A stretch of 64,000 nucleotides of DNA from Callorhinus ursinus (taxonomy: Eukaryota > Chordata > Mammalia > Carnivora > Otariidae). Positions 44,572-54,934 of the stretch are shown here, one piece after another (the stretch's first letter is position 1; every line of letters begins with the position of its first letter). The notes below the pieces were generated by a model, which worked only from the letters and a program-made list of their open reading frames with translations, did no database searches and was not told where the DNA came from. The position numbers and the translations under genes were made by a program. The stretch covers positions 3,994,511 to 4,058,510 of the forward strand of contig NW_020313168.1 of assembly GCF_003265705.1 (NCBI RefSeq), read 5' to 3'.

Positions 44572-45670
44572 CCTGATCCAGGTTTTGAACATTTCCATTA
44601 CCCACCAAGATCCAAATCGCAGCCAATCCTCATTCTCACCCTTAGCTCTAGACAACTACTAACATACTTTTGGACCCTGTAGTTTTGCCCTTTGTGGAAC
44701 TATCATATAAATGAAATATGGCTATTTTCACTTGGTATGTTATTGAGATTCATCCACACTACAGCATGTATCAGAACTTCATTCTTTTTACTGCTGAATA
44801 ATATTCCATCATATGGCTATCTGCATTTCCAACATCCATTTACCGGTTGATGGTCTCGGATTGTTTCCACTTAATTGGCCCCTATGAGTAACATTCATGG
44901 TCGTGTTTTTGTGTGAAGAGATGGTTTTATCTGTACTGTGTAGATACATAGGAGAGGAACTGCTAGGTCATATGGTAAATTTATGTTTAACATTTTAAGA
45001 ACCTGCCAAACTGATTTCCAAATCACCTAACACCAATTCCCAGCAGCAATGCATGAAGTCTCCCATTTCTCCGCGTCCTTGTCTTCACCTGCCCTTTCAA
45101 CTGTACCGTCTAGTGTGGATACAATAGTTATCTCCTGGTTTTACTGTTCATTTCCTGAATGACTCACCGTGTTGAGCATCTTATATGCTTATTAGCAATT
45201 TGTGTATCTTCTTTGGTGAAATGTTTATTGAAATCCTTTGTCCATTTTTGAATTAGGTACTTTGTCTTATTATTGACTTATGAGTTGTTCTTTATATGTA
45301 TTCTGAATAGAAGTCCTTTACCAGCTATATGATTTGCATATAGTTTCTTCCAGTCTGTGGAGTATCTTTTCATGTTCCTAATGGTGTCTTTTGAAGTAAA
45401 ATATTTTTAATTTTGATGAAGTCCCATTTATCAAGTCTTTTATGGATCATGCTTTTGGTGTATCTATGAACTCTGTCTCACCAAAGGCCACGAGGATCTT
45501 CTCTTACTTTTTCTAACAGTTGCATAGTTTTAGTTCTTACATTTAAGTCTATGATCCATTTTGAGTTTATTTTTGTGTATAATGTTAGATAAAGATCTAA
45601 ATCACTTTTTTTTTCTTTTTGGCATATGAATTTCCAACTTTCCCAGAACATTTATTGAAAAGACTATCTT

Positions 45671-45945
45671 GGGGGGTGCCTGGGTGGCTCAGTTGGTTAA
45701 GCGTCTGCCTTCAGCTCAAGTCATGATCCCGGGGTCATGGGATGGAGCCCTGCATCAGGCTCCCTGCTCAGTGGGGAACCTGCTTCTCCCTCTCCCTCTG
45801 CCCTCCCATGCCCTACTCATGTGCATTCTCTCTCTTAGATAGACAGACAGAGAAGGCGAGAGAGAGAGAGAAAAAAAGAAAGAAGAGAGGAGAAGAGAAA
45901 AAGAAAAGAAAAGAGAAAAGAAAAGAAAGAAAAGAAAAAAGAAAG
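45671..45945 (+). mobile_element. Carnivore SINE with long GA-rich tail
   Basis: AAAAGACTATCTT lies before (45,658-45,670) and after the SINE pair (46,057-46,069). The tail (from about 45,838) is a roughly 110-bp AGAC/GAAA purine tract, unusual for this family. Confidence 0.85.
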
Positions 45946-45954
45946 AACTACCTT

Positions 45955-46056
45955 GGGGCACCCTGGCTGGCTCAGGTGATGGAGCGTGCGACTCTTGATC
46001 TTGGGGTTGTGAGTTCGGGCTCCAGATGGGTGTAGAGATACTTTAAGATCTTAAAG
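45955..46056 (+). mobile_element. Short carnivore SINE (b/c type)
   Basis: GGGGCACCCTGGCTGGCTCAG head, GGTGTAGAGATACTTTAAG end. A diverged copy of the same target (GAACTACCTT, about 45,945) precedes it. Confidence 0.75.
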
Positions 46057-46114
46057 AAAAGACTATCTTTTCCCCACCGAAATGCCTTGCACTGTGTCAA
46101 AAATCAGTTCACCA

Positions 46115-46308
46115 GAGGGGCGCCTGGGTGGCTCAGATGGTTAAGTGTCTGCCTTTGGCTAAGGTTATGATCCCAGGGTCCTGGGATGGAGCCCCACATC
46201 GGGCTCCTGGCTCAGTGGGGAGCCTGCTTCTCCCTCTCCCTCTGCCTCTCTCCCTGCTCATGCTCTCTATCTCTGTGTCTCAAATGAATAATTAAAATCT
46301 TAAAAAAA
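46115..46308 (+). mobile_element. Carnivore SINE
   Basis: Duplication AAAAATCAGTTCACCA at 46,099-46,114 and 46,309-46,324. Confidence 0.92.
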
Positions 46309-46428
46309 AAAAATCAGTTCACCATAAATGTAAAGGTTTATTTCTGAACGCTCAATTATGTTCCATTTTTCAATATGTCTGTCCATGTGCCGATACCAAA
46401 CTGTCCTAATTGCTTTAGTTTTATGGTA

Positions 46429-46557
46429 TTTTTTTTTTCTAGTAGGCTCCATGTCCAGCATGAAGCCCAATGTGGGACTTAAACTCATGACCCTGAGATC
46501 AAGACCTGAGCTGAGATCAAGAGTCAGATGGTCAGCTGACTGAGCCACCCAGATGCC
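46429..46557 (-). mobile_element. Short carnivore SINE (b/c type)
   Basis: T-run, AGTAGGCTCCATGTCCAGC, GAGCCACCCAGATGCCC. It lies inside the antisense L1. Confidence 0.8.
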
Positions 46558-46576
46558 CATGGTCATAATCATTTTT

Positions 46577-46596
46577 TTTAAAGATTTTATTTATTC

Positions 46597-46630
<34 letters not shown>

Positions 46631-46757
46631 AAGAAACAGAGGGAGAAGCAGGCTCCCCGGTGAGCAAGGAGCCCGATGCGGGACTCGATCCCAGGACTCT
46701 GGGATCATGACCTGAGCCGAAGGCGGACGCTTAACCATCTGAGCCACCCAGGCGCCC
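46577..46757 (-). mobile_element. Carnivore SINE
   Basis: GGTCATAATCATTTTT at 46,561-46,576 and from 46,758. (GA)n at 46,606-46,630. Confidence 0.92.
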
Positions 46758-47050
46758 GGTCATAATCATTTTTATATGTTGCTAGACTTGGATTCCTAGT
46801 ATTTGGCTGAAGATTTTTGTGTTTACATTCACGAAAAGTATCTGGCTGTAGTTTTATTTTTTCGTGATATCTTTGGCTTTGGTACCATGGCAATACTGGC
46901 CTCAAAGAATCAGTTAGGAAGCATTTCCTCCTCCTTTATTTTCTGGAAATGTTTGTGAAGGTTTGGTATTAGTTCTTTATGTCTGACAGAATTTGCCAGT
47001 GAAGCCAAGATGATCTCGGCTTTTCTTTGTGGCAAGATTTGTAATTACTA

Positions 47051-47146
47051 GGGCACCTGGCTGGCTCAGTTGGTGAAACATGTGACTCGTGATCTCAGGA
47101 TCTTGAGTTCCAGCCCCATGCTGGGTGTAGAGCTTACTTTAAAAAA
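47051..47146 (+). mobile_element. Short carnivore SINE (b/c type) with a later insertion in its target copy
   Basis: AAGATTTGTAATTACTA precedes it at 47,034-47,050. The matching copy is at 47,907-47,923, beyond the LTR. A partial copy (AAGATTTGTA) follows its tail at 47,145-47,154. Confidence 0.85.
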
Positions 47147-47154
47147 GATTTGTA

Positions 47155-47897
47155 GAGTCACGTGAGTAGCTAGGGCTCCACATCAGGAAAAGATGAGGAG
47201 GAACTGAGGTGGGGAATGCCTTTTCCTCTCTTCCCAAGTCTCCCTGATCAACGTTAAGAAATTGAGGACCCCCCCTCACCGGGGTGGGGGACAGGGAGGA
47301 ACAATGTGGATTGGATGTGGATGTCACATCCACATCAAAAGTTGACAGGCAAGTGGAGTCCACAGGGGAATCTCCACTCCTGGCTCCATCCTTCTTAAGA
47401 ATAAAGGTCATCAGACTCCAAATGGTGGTGGTTCAGATGGAGCTTCACATGGAGGTCAAACGAGACACCTGCAGGGCCCCCTTGGGCTGCCCCGCCCAAC
47501 ACCCCTGACCAGCAGGACGTGGCTACGATCAGTCGTCACCCTTTTTCCCTAACAGCAGTGCGGGTTACCTCTTCAGACGGGGGATAATGAAAGATAATTG
47601 GAAGGCAGGCAGGTGGGGACAAGCCCCCCCCCCCCAAGAGGAAACTACCCTTAAAAGGCTTTTACACTGCCCTGGAAGGAGCCCTCCACCCTTTCCCATA
47701 TGATAGATAGGTGACAAAAACCCGACTGGATGACAGGCGCAGGGTGGGTTCATCAGATGAAAACAGCCCACCACCAAGCCCATAAAAACCCCTACACTTA
47801 GAAATTCCAGTGGCAACCCCTTCGGGTCCCCTCCCTCCTCGGGAGCTTTGTACTATCATTTTGGTATCGCTCAATAAACCTTGCTTTGCTGCCCACC
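47155..47897 (+). mobile_element. ERV1-like LTR sequence with poly(A) and L1-type flanks
   Basis: About 743 bp of noncoding LTR-like sequence. It has a TATA-like CATAAAAACC at 47,780-47,789, an R-like segment GAGCTTTGTACTATCATTTT, AATAAA at 47,873-47,878 and an end at GCTGCCCACC, followed by an 11-base A-run. Flanks are AAAAAAGATTTGTA at 47,141-47,154 and 47,903-47,916. Ending at the poly(A) site with A-tail and long duplication is how L1 machinery inserts a transcript; ordinary proviral integration gives 4-6 bp duplications and no A-tail. No retroviral coding sequence is present. Confidence 0.6.
47314..47336. repeat. Perfect 23-bp palindrome
   Basis: GATGTGGATGT, one C, then ACATCCACATC: 11-bp arms matching exactly, inside the LTR. 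It could extrude a hairpin or bind a dimeric factor. Confidence 0.9.
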
Positions 47898-48515
47898 AAA
47901 AAAAAAAAGATTTGTAATTACTAATGTCTTTACTTGTTATATGCCCAGATTTTTCATTCTTTTTAAATCAGTTTTGGTGGACTCTGTCCATTTCTAGGAC
48001 TGTGTCATTTCACCTAAGCTGTCTAATTTATTGGCATAAGGTTATCCATCATACCTATTTCATTTCTGTAAGATCAATACTCATGTCCCCTCTTTCATGC
48101 TGGATTTTTGTAATTTGTATCTTCTCTGTTTTTTCTCAGTCTAGCCACAGGTTTGTCAATCTTGTTGATCTTTCCAATTAACCAGCTTTTGGTTTTATTG
48201 ATCTTCTCTACTATTTTTCTGTTTTTACTCCATTGACTTCCACTCTGATCTTTATTTCCTTCCATTTGTCTGCTTTTTTTAGTTTGTTTTTCACTCTCTG
48301 GATTCATAAGATGAAAGCTTAATTTTTGATTTGAAATATTTCTCCTTTTCTAATATAGACATTTAAAGCTATAAATTTCCCTCTTAGTACAGTTTGGCTG
48401 CATCACATGAATTTTAGTATGTTGTGTTTTCTATTTTTAATTCAGTTCAAAATATGTTCTGACTTTTCCTTGTGATCTCTTCTTTGACCCACATTTAGAA
48501 AACTTGTTTAATTTC

Positions 48516-48706
48516 TTTTTTTTTTAAAGATTTTATTTATTTATTTGAGAGAGAGAATGAGATAGAGCATGAGAGGGGGTAGGGTCAGAGGGAGAAGCAG
48601 ACTCCCTGCTGAGCAGGGAACCCGATGCGGGACTCGATCCCAGGAACCTGGGATCATGACCTGAGCCGAAGGCAGTCGCTTAACCAACTGAGCCACCCAG
48701 GCGCCC
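48516..48706 (-). mobile_element. Carnivore SINE
   Basis: TTGTTTAATTTCTT before and TCGTTTAATTCCTT after. It sits at or near the right end of the long antisense L1. Confidence 0.88.
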
Positions 48707-48719
48707 TCGTTTAATTCCT

Positions 48720-49090
48720 TATGGATTGTACATGGAGACAAAGAGGGGAGTCAAGGGAGATTCCAAAATTCTTGACTGGAGCAACTAAAAGGAGGAAAGT
48801 GCTGTTGGAGACAGGGAGGAGTGCAGGTGCAATGGATGTAGGGTGAGAGCCGGAGTTCAGTCCTGGACATCTGAGGTGGAGATTCTCCTGCAACAGTCAG
48901 GTGGAGATGTGGCAAGGCAACTGGGTATGCAAATACTGAGTCTGGGGAGCCATCCAGGCTGGGGATACAAAATTTAGAAATCTTCAGGGCATGTGTGGTA
49001 TTTGAAGTCAAAGGACTGAATTACCAAAGGTGTGAACGTCGATAAAGAAGAGGAAGTCTCCGTGAGTAAAGTCAGAGACAGTTTCATGAA
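48720..49090 (-). mobile_element. L2-like remnant, antisense
   Basis: GTCAGGTGGAGATGTGGC, CAACTGGGTATGCAAATACTGAG, GGTATTTGAAGTCAAAGGACTGAA resembles the same family as 27,280-28,790. Low certainty. Confidence 0.35.
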
Positions 49091-49378
49091 GGAGATTCTT
49101 GTTAAGTTAGGTACGTTAGGACATTTATAATTTGATCTAGCAAGGACAGAGCCAATTTAAGCACTCTATAAGCCATGGATGTGAAATAAATGTTATCACA
49201 TGATAACATGTCATAACTGTGACTAATGGAGGCGTTAAAGAGAAGAAAATGATATTAAGAGACCAGATCTCCACATAGACATTTTACAATATGTACATAT
49301 CAATGTCAGGCTTACTGTATATATGTCTACTAAAATGATAACATCCTTAAATTGTCCATGTTACTAAAACAAGATCCT

Positions 49379-49572
49379 GGGGCGCCTGGGTGGCTCAGTT
49401 GGTTAAGCGACTGCCTTCAGCTCAGGTCATGATCCCAGGGTCCTGGGATCGAGCCCCGCATCGGGCTCCCTGCTCCGCGGGAAGCCTGCTTCTCCCTCTG
49501 ACCCTCCCCCTGCTTGTATTCCCTCTCTCACTGTCAATTAAATAAATAAATAAAATCTTTAAAAAAAAATAA
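49379..49572 (+). mobile_element. Carnivore SINE
   Basis: Duplication AAAACAAGATCCT at about 49,366-49,378 and 49,574-49,586. Confidence 0.92.
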
Positions 49573-49779
49573 TAAAACAAGATCCTTACCCCCACACACC
49601 TATTTTTTTCTTCTACCCATATGCCTTTCTACCAATATCAGTCATTTAACATACATCTCTTCTGAAAACTGTGAAATCAAAGAAGCAAAATTGTTGCTCT
49701 TTGCCACATCTACTGAGAATGAAGACCATTCTTAGTAATCAGACTGTTGACATTCCAGAAAATGTCAACATCACTCTGA

Positions 49780-49884
<105 letters not shown>

Positions 49885-50152
49885 TGAGTTGACAAATGGC
49901 AGGAAACAGAAAAGAACTGGCTACTGTCCGCACTATCTATAGTCATGTACAGAACATGATCAAGGTGTTAGACTGGGTTTCCATTACCAGATGAGGTCCA
50001 TGTATGCTCACTTTCCCATTAACACTGTCATTCAGGAGAATGGTTCTCTTCTTGAAATCCAAAATTTCTTGGGTGAAAAATACATCCGTAGGGTTCAGGA
50101 GAGTTCTAGTGTTGCGTGTTCAGTATCTCAATCCCAGAAAGAGGAGTTAATT

Positions 50153-50582
50153 TTTTTTTAAAGATTTATTTATTTTTAGAGAGAAACAGAGAGAGAGAGC
50201 ATTGGGTGGAGGGACAAAGGAAGAGGGAGAGGGAGAATCTTGAGCAGACTCCCCGCTGAGCACAGAGTCTGATGTGGGGCTCGACCCCATGACCCTGAGA
50301 TCATGACCTGAGCTGAAATCAAGAATTGGACACTTGGGCACCTGGGTGGCTCGGTCGTTAAGCGGTTGCCTTCGGCTCAGGTCGTGATCCCAGGGTCCTG
50401 GGATCAAGACCCACATCAGGCTCCCTGCTCGGTGGGAAGCCTGCTTCTCTCTCTCCCACTCCCCCTCCCCCTGCTTGTGTTCCCTCTCTCGCTGTCTCTC
50501 TCTGTCAAAATAAATAAATAAAATCTTAAAAAAAAAAAAAAAAAGAGGTGGACACTTAACCAACTGAGCCACCCAGGTGCCC
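50153..50582 (-). mobile_element. Carnivore SINE in the RPL9 pseudogene
   Basis: Target copies GAAAGAGGAGTTAATT (ending 50,152) and GAAAGATGAGTCAATT (from 50,583) come from the RPL9 QKDELI codons. Its head end is split off by the nested SINE at 50,336-50,543. Confidence 0.88.
50336..50543 (+). mobile_element. Carnivore SINE nested in the opposite-strand SINE
   Basis: AAGAATTGGACACTT at 50,321-50,335 and AAGAGGTGGACACTT at 50,544-50,558. Confidence 0.9.
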
Positions 50583-50923
50583 TGAAAGATGAGTCAATTC
50601 TTGAAGGAAATGACATTCAATTTGTATCAAACTCAGCTGCTTCGATTCAGCAAGCCACAACAGTTAAAAACAAGGATATCAGAAAAATTTTGGATGTTTT
50701 TCTGATAAAGGAACAGATCAGCAGGCTGATGAATAAGACCTAAGTTGTCCAGCTACAGAAACAGCAAGATGCCAGATGATTTTTCAGACTTATTTGTGAT
50801 ATTTTAAAGATGCAATAAAAGCTGTATTGATTTGGGGCTTCTTCTCAAACCAATAATCCTTTCCAACTATTTGGCAAGTATACCATTCAGAAGTTTAAAA
50901 AAAAAAAAGGCAGCAAAATTGTT

Positions 50924-51514
50924 ATCCCTCCAACCAGACAGCCACATGACAAAACAAAAGATAGTATGTGTATTCCAAAGTAAGTGCCTGACTCTTCTTA
51001 CCATGTAAGTCTGCAAGGGTTTACAACACTCCATTCCTTCAAACTTTTTTTGTTGAAGAAGCAGAAGAAAGATATAATGCTAAAGAAAAATGGGTCAAGT
51101 GAGGGAAATTGCTTTCCAACTGAGATTTGAGATTGAATAGGAAATGGGTGAATTAGACTGAAGAAAGACAGTTATCGGCCATCTGTACGCAGCTCTTCTA
51201 TATCAAAGGCAGCTTACTTCCAGCTTACCCCATTAACTAAAGCATTCTAGTTTCAAGGTGGCACAGAATTTTACAGAAATGTCTTCCCACTTTTAATAAT
51301 TTGGATCAAAACTAGAATCCCTTTAAATAGGCTTAAAATTTTCAGTAATGTTAATTTTCAAATAATCCTTCAAGAAAAACCTGCTGCTGTGGCAGAAAAA
51401 AAATAATCCATGAGATCTCTGTTTGTCTTAAAGACACACTCCTTGCCTAGCTGCATTCTAGATGCCAAAGTTAGAAATCAGAGAGAAAAGAAATTCACCA
51501 TTACGTTTTTCAAA
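50924..51514. other. Intron, nothing recognised
   Basis: No exon or element identified. Confidence 0.3.
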
Positions 51515-51531
51515 AATAAACGATTCTTTTT

Positions 51532-51725
51532 TTTTTTAAAGATTTTATTTATTTATTTGACAGAGAGAGACACAGCGAGAGAGAGAACACAAGCAGAGGC
51601 AGTGGGAGAGGGAAAAGCAGGCCTCCCACTGAGCAGGGAGCCTGATGCAGGGCCCGATCCCAGGACCCTGGGACCATGACCTGAGCCGACGGCAGACGCC
51701 TAACGACTGAGCCACCCAGGCGCCC
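51532..51725 (-). mobile_element. Carnivore SINE, first at a reused site
   Basis: AAATAAACGATTCTTTT before and CTAAACGATTCTTTT after. Confidence 0.92.
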
Positions 51726-51744
51726 CTAAACGATTCTTTTTTTT

Positions 51745-51937
51745 TTTTAAGATTTATTTTATTTATTTATTTGACAGACAGAGACAGCGAGAGCGGGAAA
51801 CAAGCAGGGGGAGTGGGAGAGGGTGAAGCAGGCCTCCTGCCAAATACGGAGCCCGATGTGGGCCTCAATCCCAGGACCCTGAGATTATGACCTGAGCCGA
51901 AGGCAGCCGCTTAACGACTGAGCCACCCAGGTGCCCC
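51745..51937 (-). mobile_element. Carnivore SINE, second at a reused site
   Basis: Same strand and same target word as its neighbour. The third copy is altered (CTAAACAACGATCCTT, 51,937 on). Confidence 0.9.
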
Positions 51938-52073
51938 TAAACAACGATCCTTATAAACACATCAATGTTAGTTTTCTCTTAATGTACTTTTAGAGCCCAA
52001 AATGATACTATTTGAGGCTATGAACCCATTAGACACAGGTTATTTATGTGACGTTTAATAAAGTTGTTTTATT

Positions 52074-52235
52074 AGGGCTTTCGGCTCAGGTCATGATCCC
52101 AGGGTCCTGGGATCGAGTCCCGCATCGGGCTCCTTGCTACTCAGGGAGCCTGCTTCTCCTTCTGCCTGCCACTCCCCCTGCTTGTGCTTGCTCTGTCTCT
52201 CTCTACCTCTCTCTCTGACAAAATCTTTTTAAAAA
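52074..52235 (+). mobile_element. Carnivore SINE, 5'-truncated
   Basis: Starts GGGCTTTCGGCTCAGGTCATG, without the A-box head. Ends CTGACAAAATCTTTTTAAAA. Duplication not clear. Confidence 0.8.
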
Positions 52236-52592
52236 ATGAAATTATATATATTAAAAAAACTACAGCTATTATGAAATTTGGAATCCTTTCTCCAGCTGTG
52301 AATTTATATCTTCAGAGCAAACAGGCTTAGCAACACAACAGTGCACTGAAATGAAAGAATGCAGACTGCTCACCCTATTGCCCCAAACCAGGCCTTACTA
52401 TCATTTCAGAAGTGCAGTCTCAGGACAGAAAATGTAAAATAAAATGAAAAAATCAAAAGAGCAAATGAAAAAATGGGGGAAAGGTTATGGGAAAAACACT
52501 TCTGAGTGACCCAGGGGCTGAATTCTGAAATTAATGTCCACTAATTTGAGATTTAGTTAGAAAAATCACAACTTAAAGAGAAAAACCCATTA
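52236..52592. other. Intron, nothing recognised
   Basis: No element or exon identified. Confidence 0.3.
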
Positions 52593-52598
52593 AAAAAT

Positions 52599-52646
<48 letters not shown>

Positions 52647-52766
52647 GCAAGAGAACACGAGTGGGGTGAGGCACAGAGGGAGAAGCAGACTCCCTGCTGA
52701 CTCCAGGGACTCTGGGATCATGACCTGAGCTGAAGGCAGATGCTTAACTGAGCCACCCAAGTGCCC
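52593..52766 (-). mobile_element. Carnivore SINE with expanded (ATTT)n tail
   Basis: The A-tail is an (ATTT)n array of about 50 bp (52,597-52,645) on the plus strand. The middle is shortened (GCTGACTCCAGGGACTCTGGG). Confidence 0.85.
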
Positions 52767-52828
52767 CCCCAAAAAATTTTCTTAGGCCATCAGAACTACA
52801 CAATCAAAATTCTGCTATTGAAAGATAG

Positions 52829-53022
52829 AGGAGCACCTGGGTGGCTCAGCTGGTTAAATGTCTGCCTTCAGCTCAGGTCATGATCCCAGGGTCCTGGGAT
52901 CAAGCCCGACGTCAGGCTCCGTCAGGCTCCCTGCTCACTGGGGAGTCTGCTTCTCCTTCTCCCTGCCCGCCCCCCGTGCTCAGTCTCTCGCTCTCAAATA
53001 AATGAATAAATAAAATCTTAAA
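52829..53022 (+). mobile_element. Carnivore SINE with 10-bp internal duplication
   Basis: GTCAGGCTCC occurs twice in a row near 52,911-52,930. AAAGATA flanks both ends. Confidence 0.85.
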
Positions 53023-53162
53023 AAGATAAATAGGCAAATATGTAACCTAATTAAATAACCACATCTAATAATTTTGCCAAAGGAGTATTTAAATTAGGAA
53101 TCAACATAAACTGATTTCAAGAAAAAGAATTTTGACAACATCCTTTTAAAATCTGATTTCCA

Positions 53163-53373
53163 GGGCGCCTGGGTGGTTCAGTTGGTTGAGCGACTGCCTT
53201 CGGCTCAGGTCATGATCCTGGAGTCCCGGGATCGAGTCCCGCATCGGGCTCCCTGCTCGGCGAGGAGCCTGCTTCTCCCTCTGACCCTCTCCCCGTCATG
53301 TGCTCTCTCTCTCTCATTCTCGCTCTCTCAAATAAATACATCTTTTAAAAAAATAAATAAAAAATAAATAAAT
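53163..53373 (+). mobile_element. Carnivore SINE, first at a reused site
   Basis: AAATCTGATTTCCA ends at 53,162. The next copy (AAAATCTGATTACCA) is at 53,374-53,388. Confidence 0.92.
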
Positions 53374-53388
53374 AAAATCTGATTACCA

Positions 53389-53588
53389 GGGCGCCTGGGT
53401 GGCTCAGTTGGTTAAGCGACTGCCTTCGTCTCAGGTCATGATCCTGGAGTCCCGGGATCCAGTGCCGCATCGGGCTCCCTGTTCAGCAGGGAGTCTGCTT
53501 CTCCCTCTGACCCTCCCCCCGTCATGTGCTCTCTCTCTCTCATTCTCGCTCTGTCAAATAAATAAATAAAATCTTTAAAAAAATAAAA
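53389..53588 (+). mobile_element. Carnivore SINE, second at a reused site
   Basis: Followed by a third AAAATCTGATTTCCA at 53,590-53,604. Confidence 0.92.
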
Positions 53589-53604
53589 TAAAATCTGATT
53601 TCCA

Positions 53605-54512
53605 GAGTCCCCCTGATGGAGAATAAAATGATACGTTTAATATATACTAACCAAACATTCTGGATTGGCCAGAATGATTCCATTACTTATAATACTCATT
53701 CTTCCAGTGGGCTAGTATCTGAGGATAGTTACCAGATCTGTAAAAGGCAAACCAAGAATTATTTTGTAATTTGTTTATCATACCAAAATTTCAAATGTCC
53801 ATAAGAAATGTCACATTATTTCTTCGTAATTCGGTTGGTGGCACTTCCTGGCAGAGCCCAAGGGCCTCAGGGAGAAGGAACAGCCCACTGCTCTGGGTGC
53901 CCACAGAAAACACGGTGCAAGGGTACCACTGAGGACGGTGGGGATGGCCTCACACCTGCAGATGTGTTCCCACATGCTGGGCTGACTAGTTGAAAGTACG
54001 GTCAGGCGGTCACTGTCCTAAAAAGACTAAAAACAGAAGGAAAGTACTCATTTCTCAGCCTCTTCTCTCCCCCTACTCTCATTTGTGGAAACAACATCTC
54101 TGAAGAAAGAGATGATGCAAAACAAAACTGAAAATGTTGATCTTAGTATCCATAAAATCTGTAGATATTATAAAGATGGACATGTTATTATCCCTGCTAC
54201 CAAGTAACTCAAAATCTATGAGAGAAATGATGATGATAATGAAGGTTTCTTTGCAAAGCAGGAATCTGTAAAGAGCTTTGCTGGGGTTCTGAGTCTGAAA
54301 TGAACAGGGTGAATGACTCATGCTCATCAATTAAACACAAAACCATAATATATATAAAAGCGCAACTGTGGCTAAGATTCTTACTCATCACCTGACTATA
54401 GTAAATAAATAATATTCTTCTGTTTTAAAGCCCCCTCCCCCCAAAAAAAGCTTCCCCATCGTACTCTATAAGAGTAAAAAAAGTCCATTTTATTGTTTTG
54501 TTTTCTTCGTTA
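53605..54512. other. Intron, nothing recognised
   Basis: A GC-richer patch (53,840-53,990) contains no convincing exon. No repeats called. Confidence 0.35.
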
Positions 54513-54528
54513 AAAAAAAAAAGAATCC

Positions 54529-54718
54529 GGGGCGCCTGGGTGGCTCAGTCGTTAAACGTCTGCCTTCGGCTCAGGTCATGATCCCAGGGTCCTGGGATCG
54601 AACCCCGCATCGGGCTCCCTGCTCCGTGGGAAGCCTGCTTCTCCCTCTCCCACTCCCCCTGCTTGTGTTCCCTCTCTCACTGTTTCTGTCAAATAAATAA
54701 AATCTTAAAAAAAAAAAA
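54529..54718 (+). mobile_element. Carnivore SINE, first at a reused site
   Basis: AAAAAAAAAGAATCC before (ending 54,528) and after. Confidence 0.9.
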
Positions 54719-54733
54719 AAGAATCCATGATTG

Positions 54734-54918
54734 GGATGCCTGAGTGGCTCAGGCGGTTAAGTGTCTGCCTTCCGCTCAGGTCATGATCCCAGGGTCCTGG
54801 GATCGGGTCCCATGTTGGGCTCCTTGCTCAGCAGGGAGTCTGCTTCTCCCTCGGCCTGCCGCTCCCTCTGCTTGTGCGCACGCTCTAACAAATAAATAAA
54901 TAATATCTTTAAAAAAAA
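54734..54918 (+). mobile_element. Carnivore SINE, second at a reused site
   Basis: AAGAATCCATGAT precedes it and recurs at 54,919. Older-looking head (GGGATGCCTGAGTGGCTCAG). Confidence 0.9.
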
Positions 54919-54934
54919 AGAATCCATGATCATT

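Larger units (their letters stand above)
44640..48515 (-). mobile_element. Long L1M element, antisense, heavily interrupted
   Basis: Collinear reverse L1: 3' UTR (TGCTGAATAATATTCCATC, GTCATATGGTAAATTTATG), then TTAGCAATTTGTGTATCTTC, CCTTTGTCCATTTTTGAATTAG, GTCTTTTATGGATCATGC, then ORF2 (TTTGTGAAGGTTTGGTATTAG, GCCAGTGAAGCCAAGATG, ACAGGTTTGTCAATCTTGTTGATC, AACCAGCTTTTGGTTTTATTGATC). Six SINEs and an LTR insertion interrupt it. No intact frame. Confidence 0.75.

Noticed and set aside
45742..46035. Lysine/glutamate-rich frame at the 45.8-kb purine tract
   Set aside because: It is the translated GA-rich tail of a SINE.
47284..47508. Short frames in the LTR as retroviral protein
   Set aside because: No gag, pol or env signature; the region has LTR features (TATA-like box, poly(A) signal) and is noncoding.
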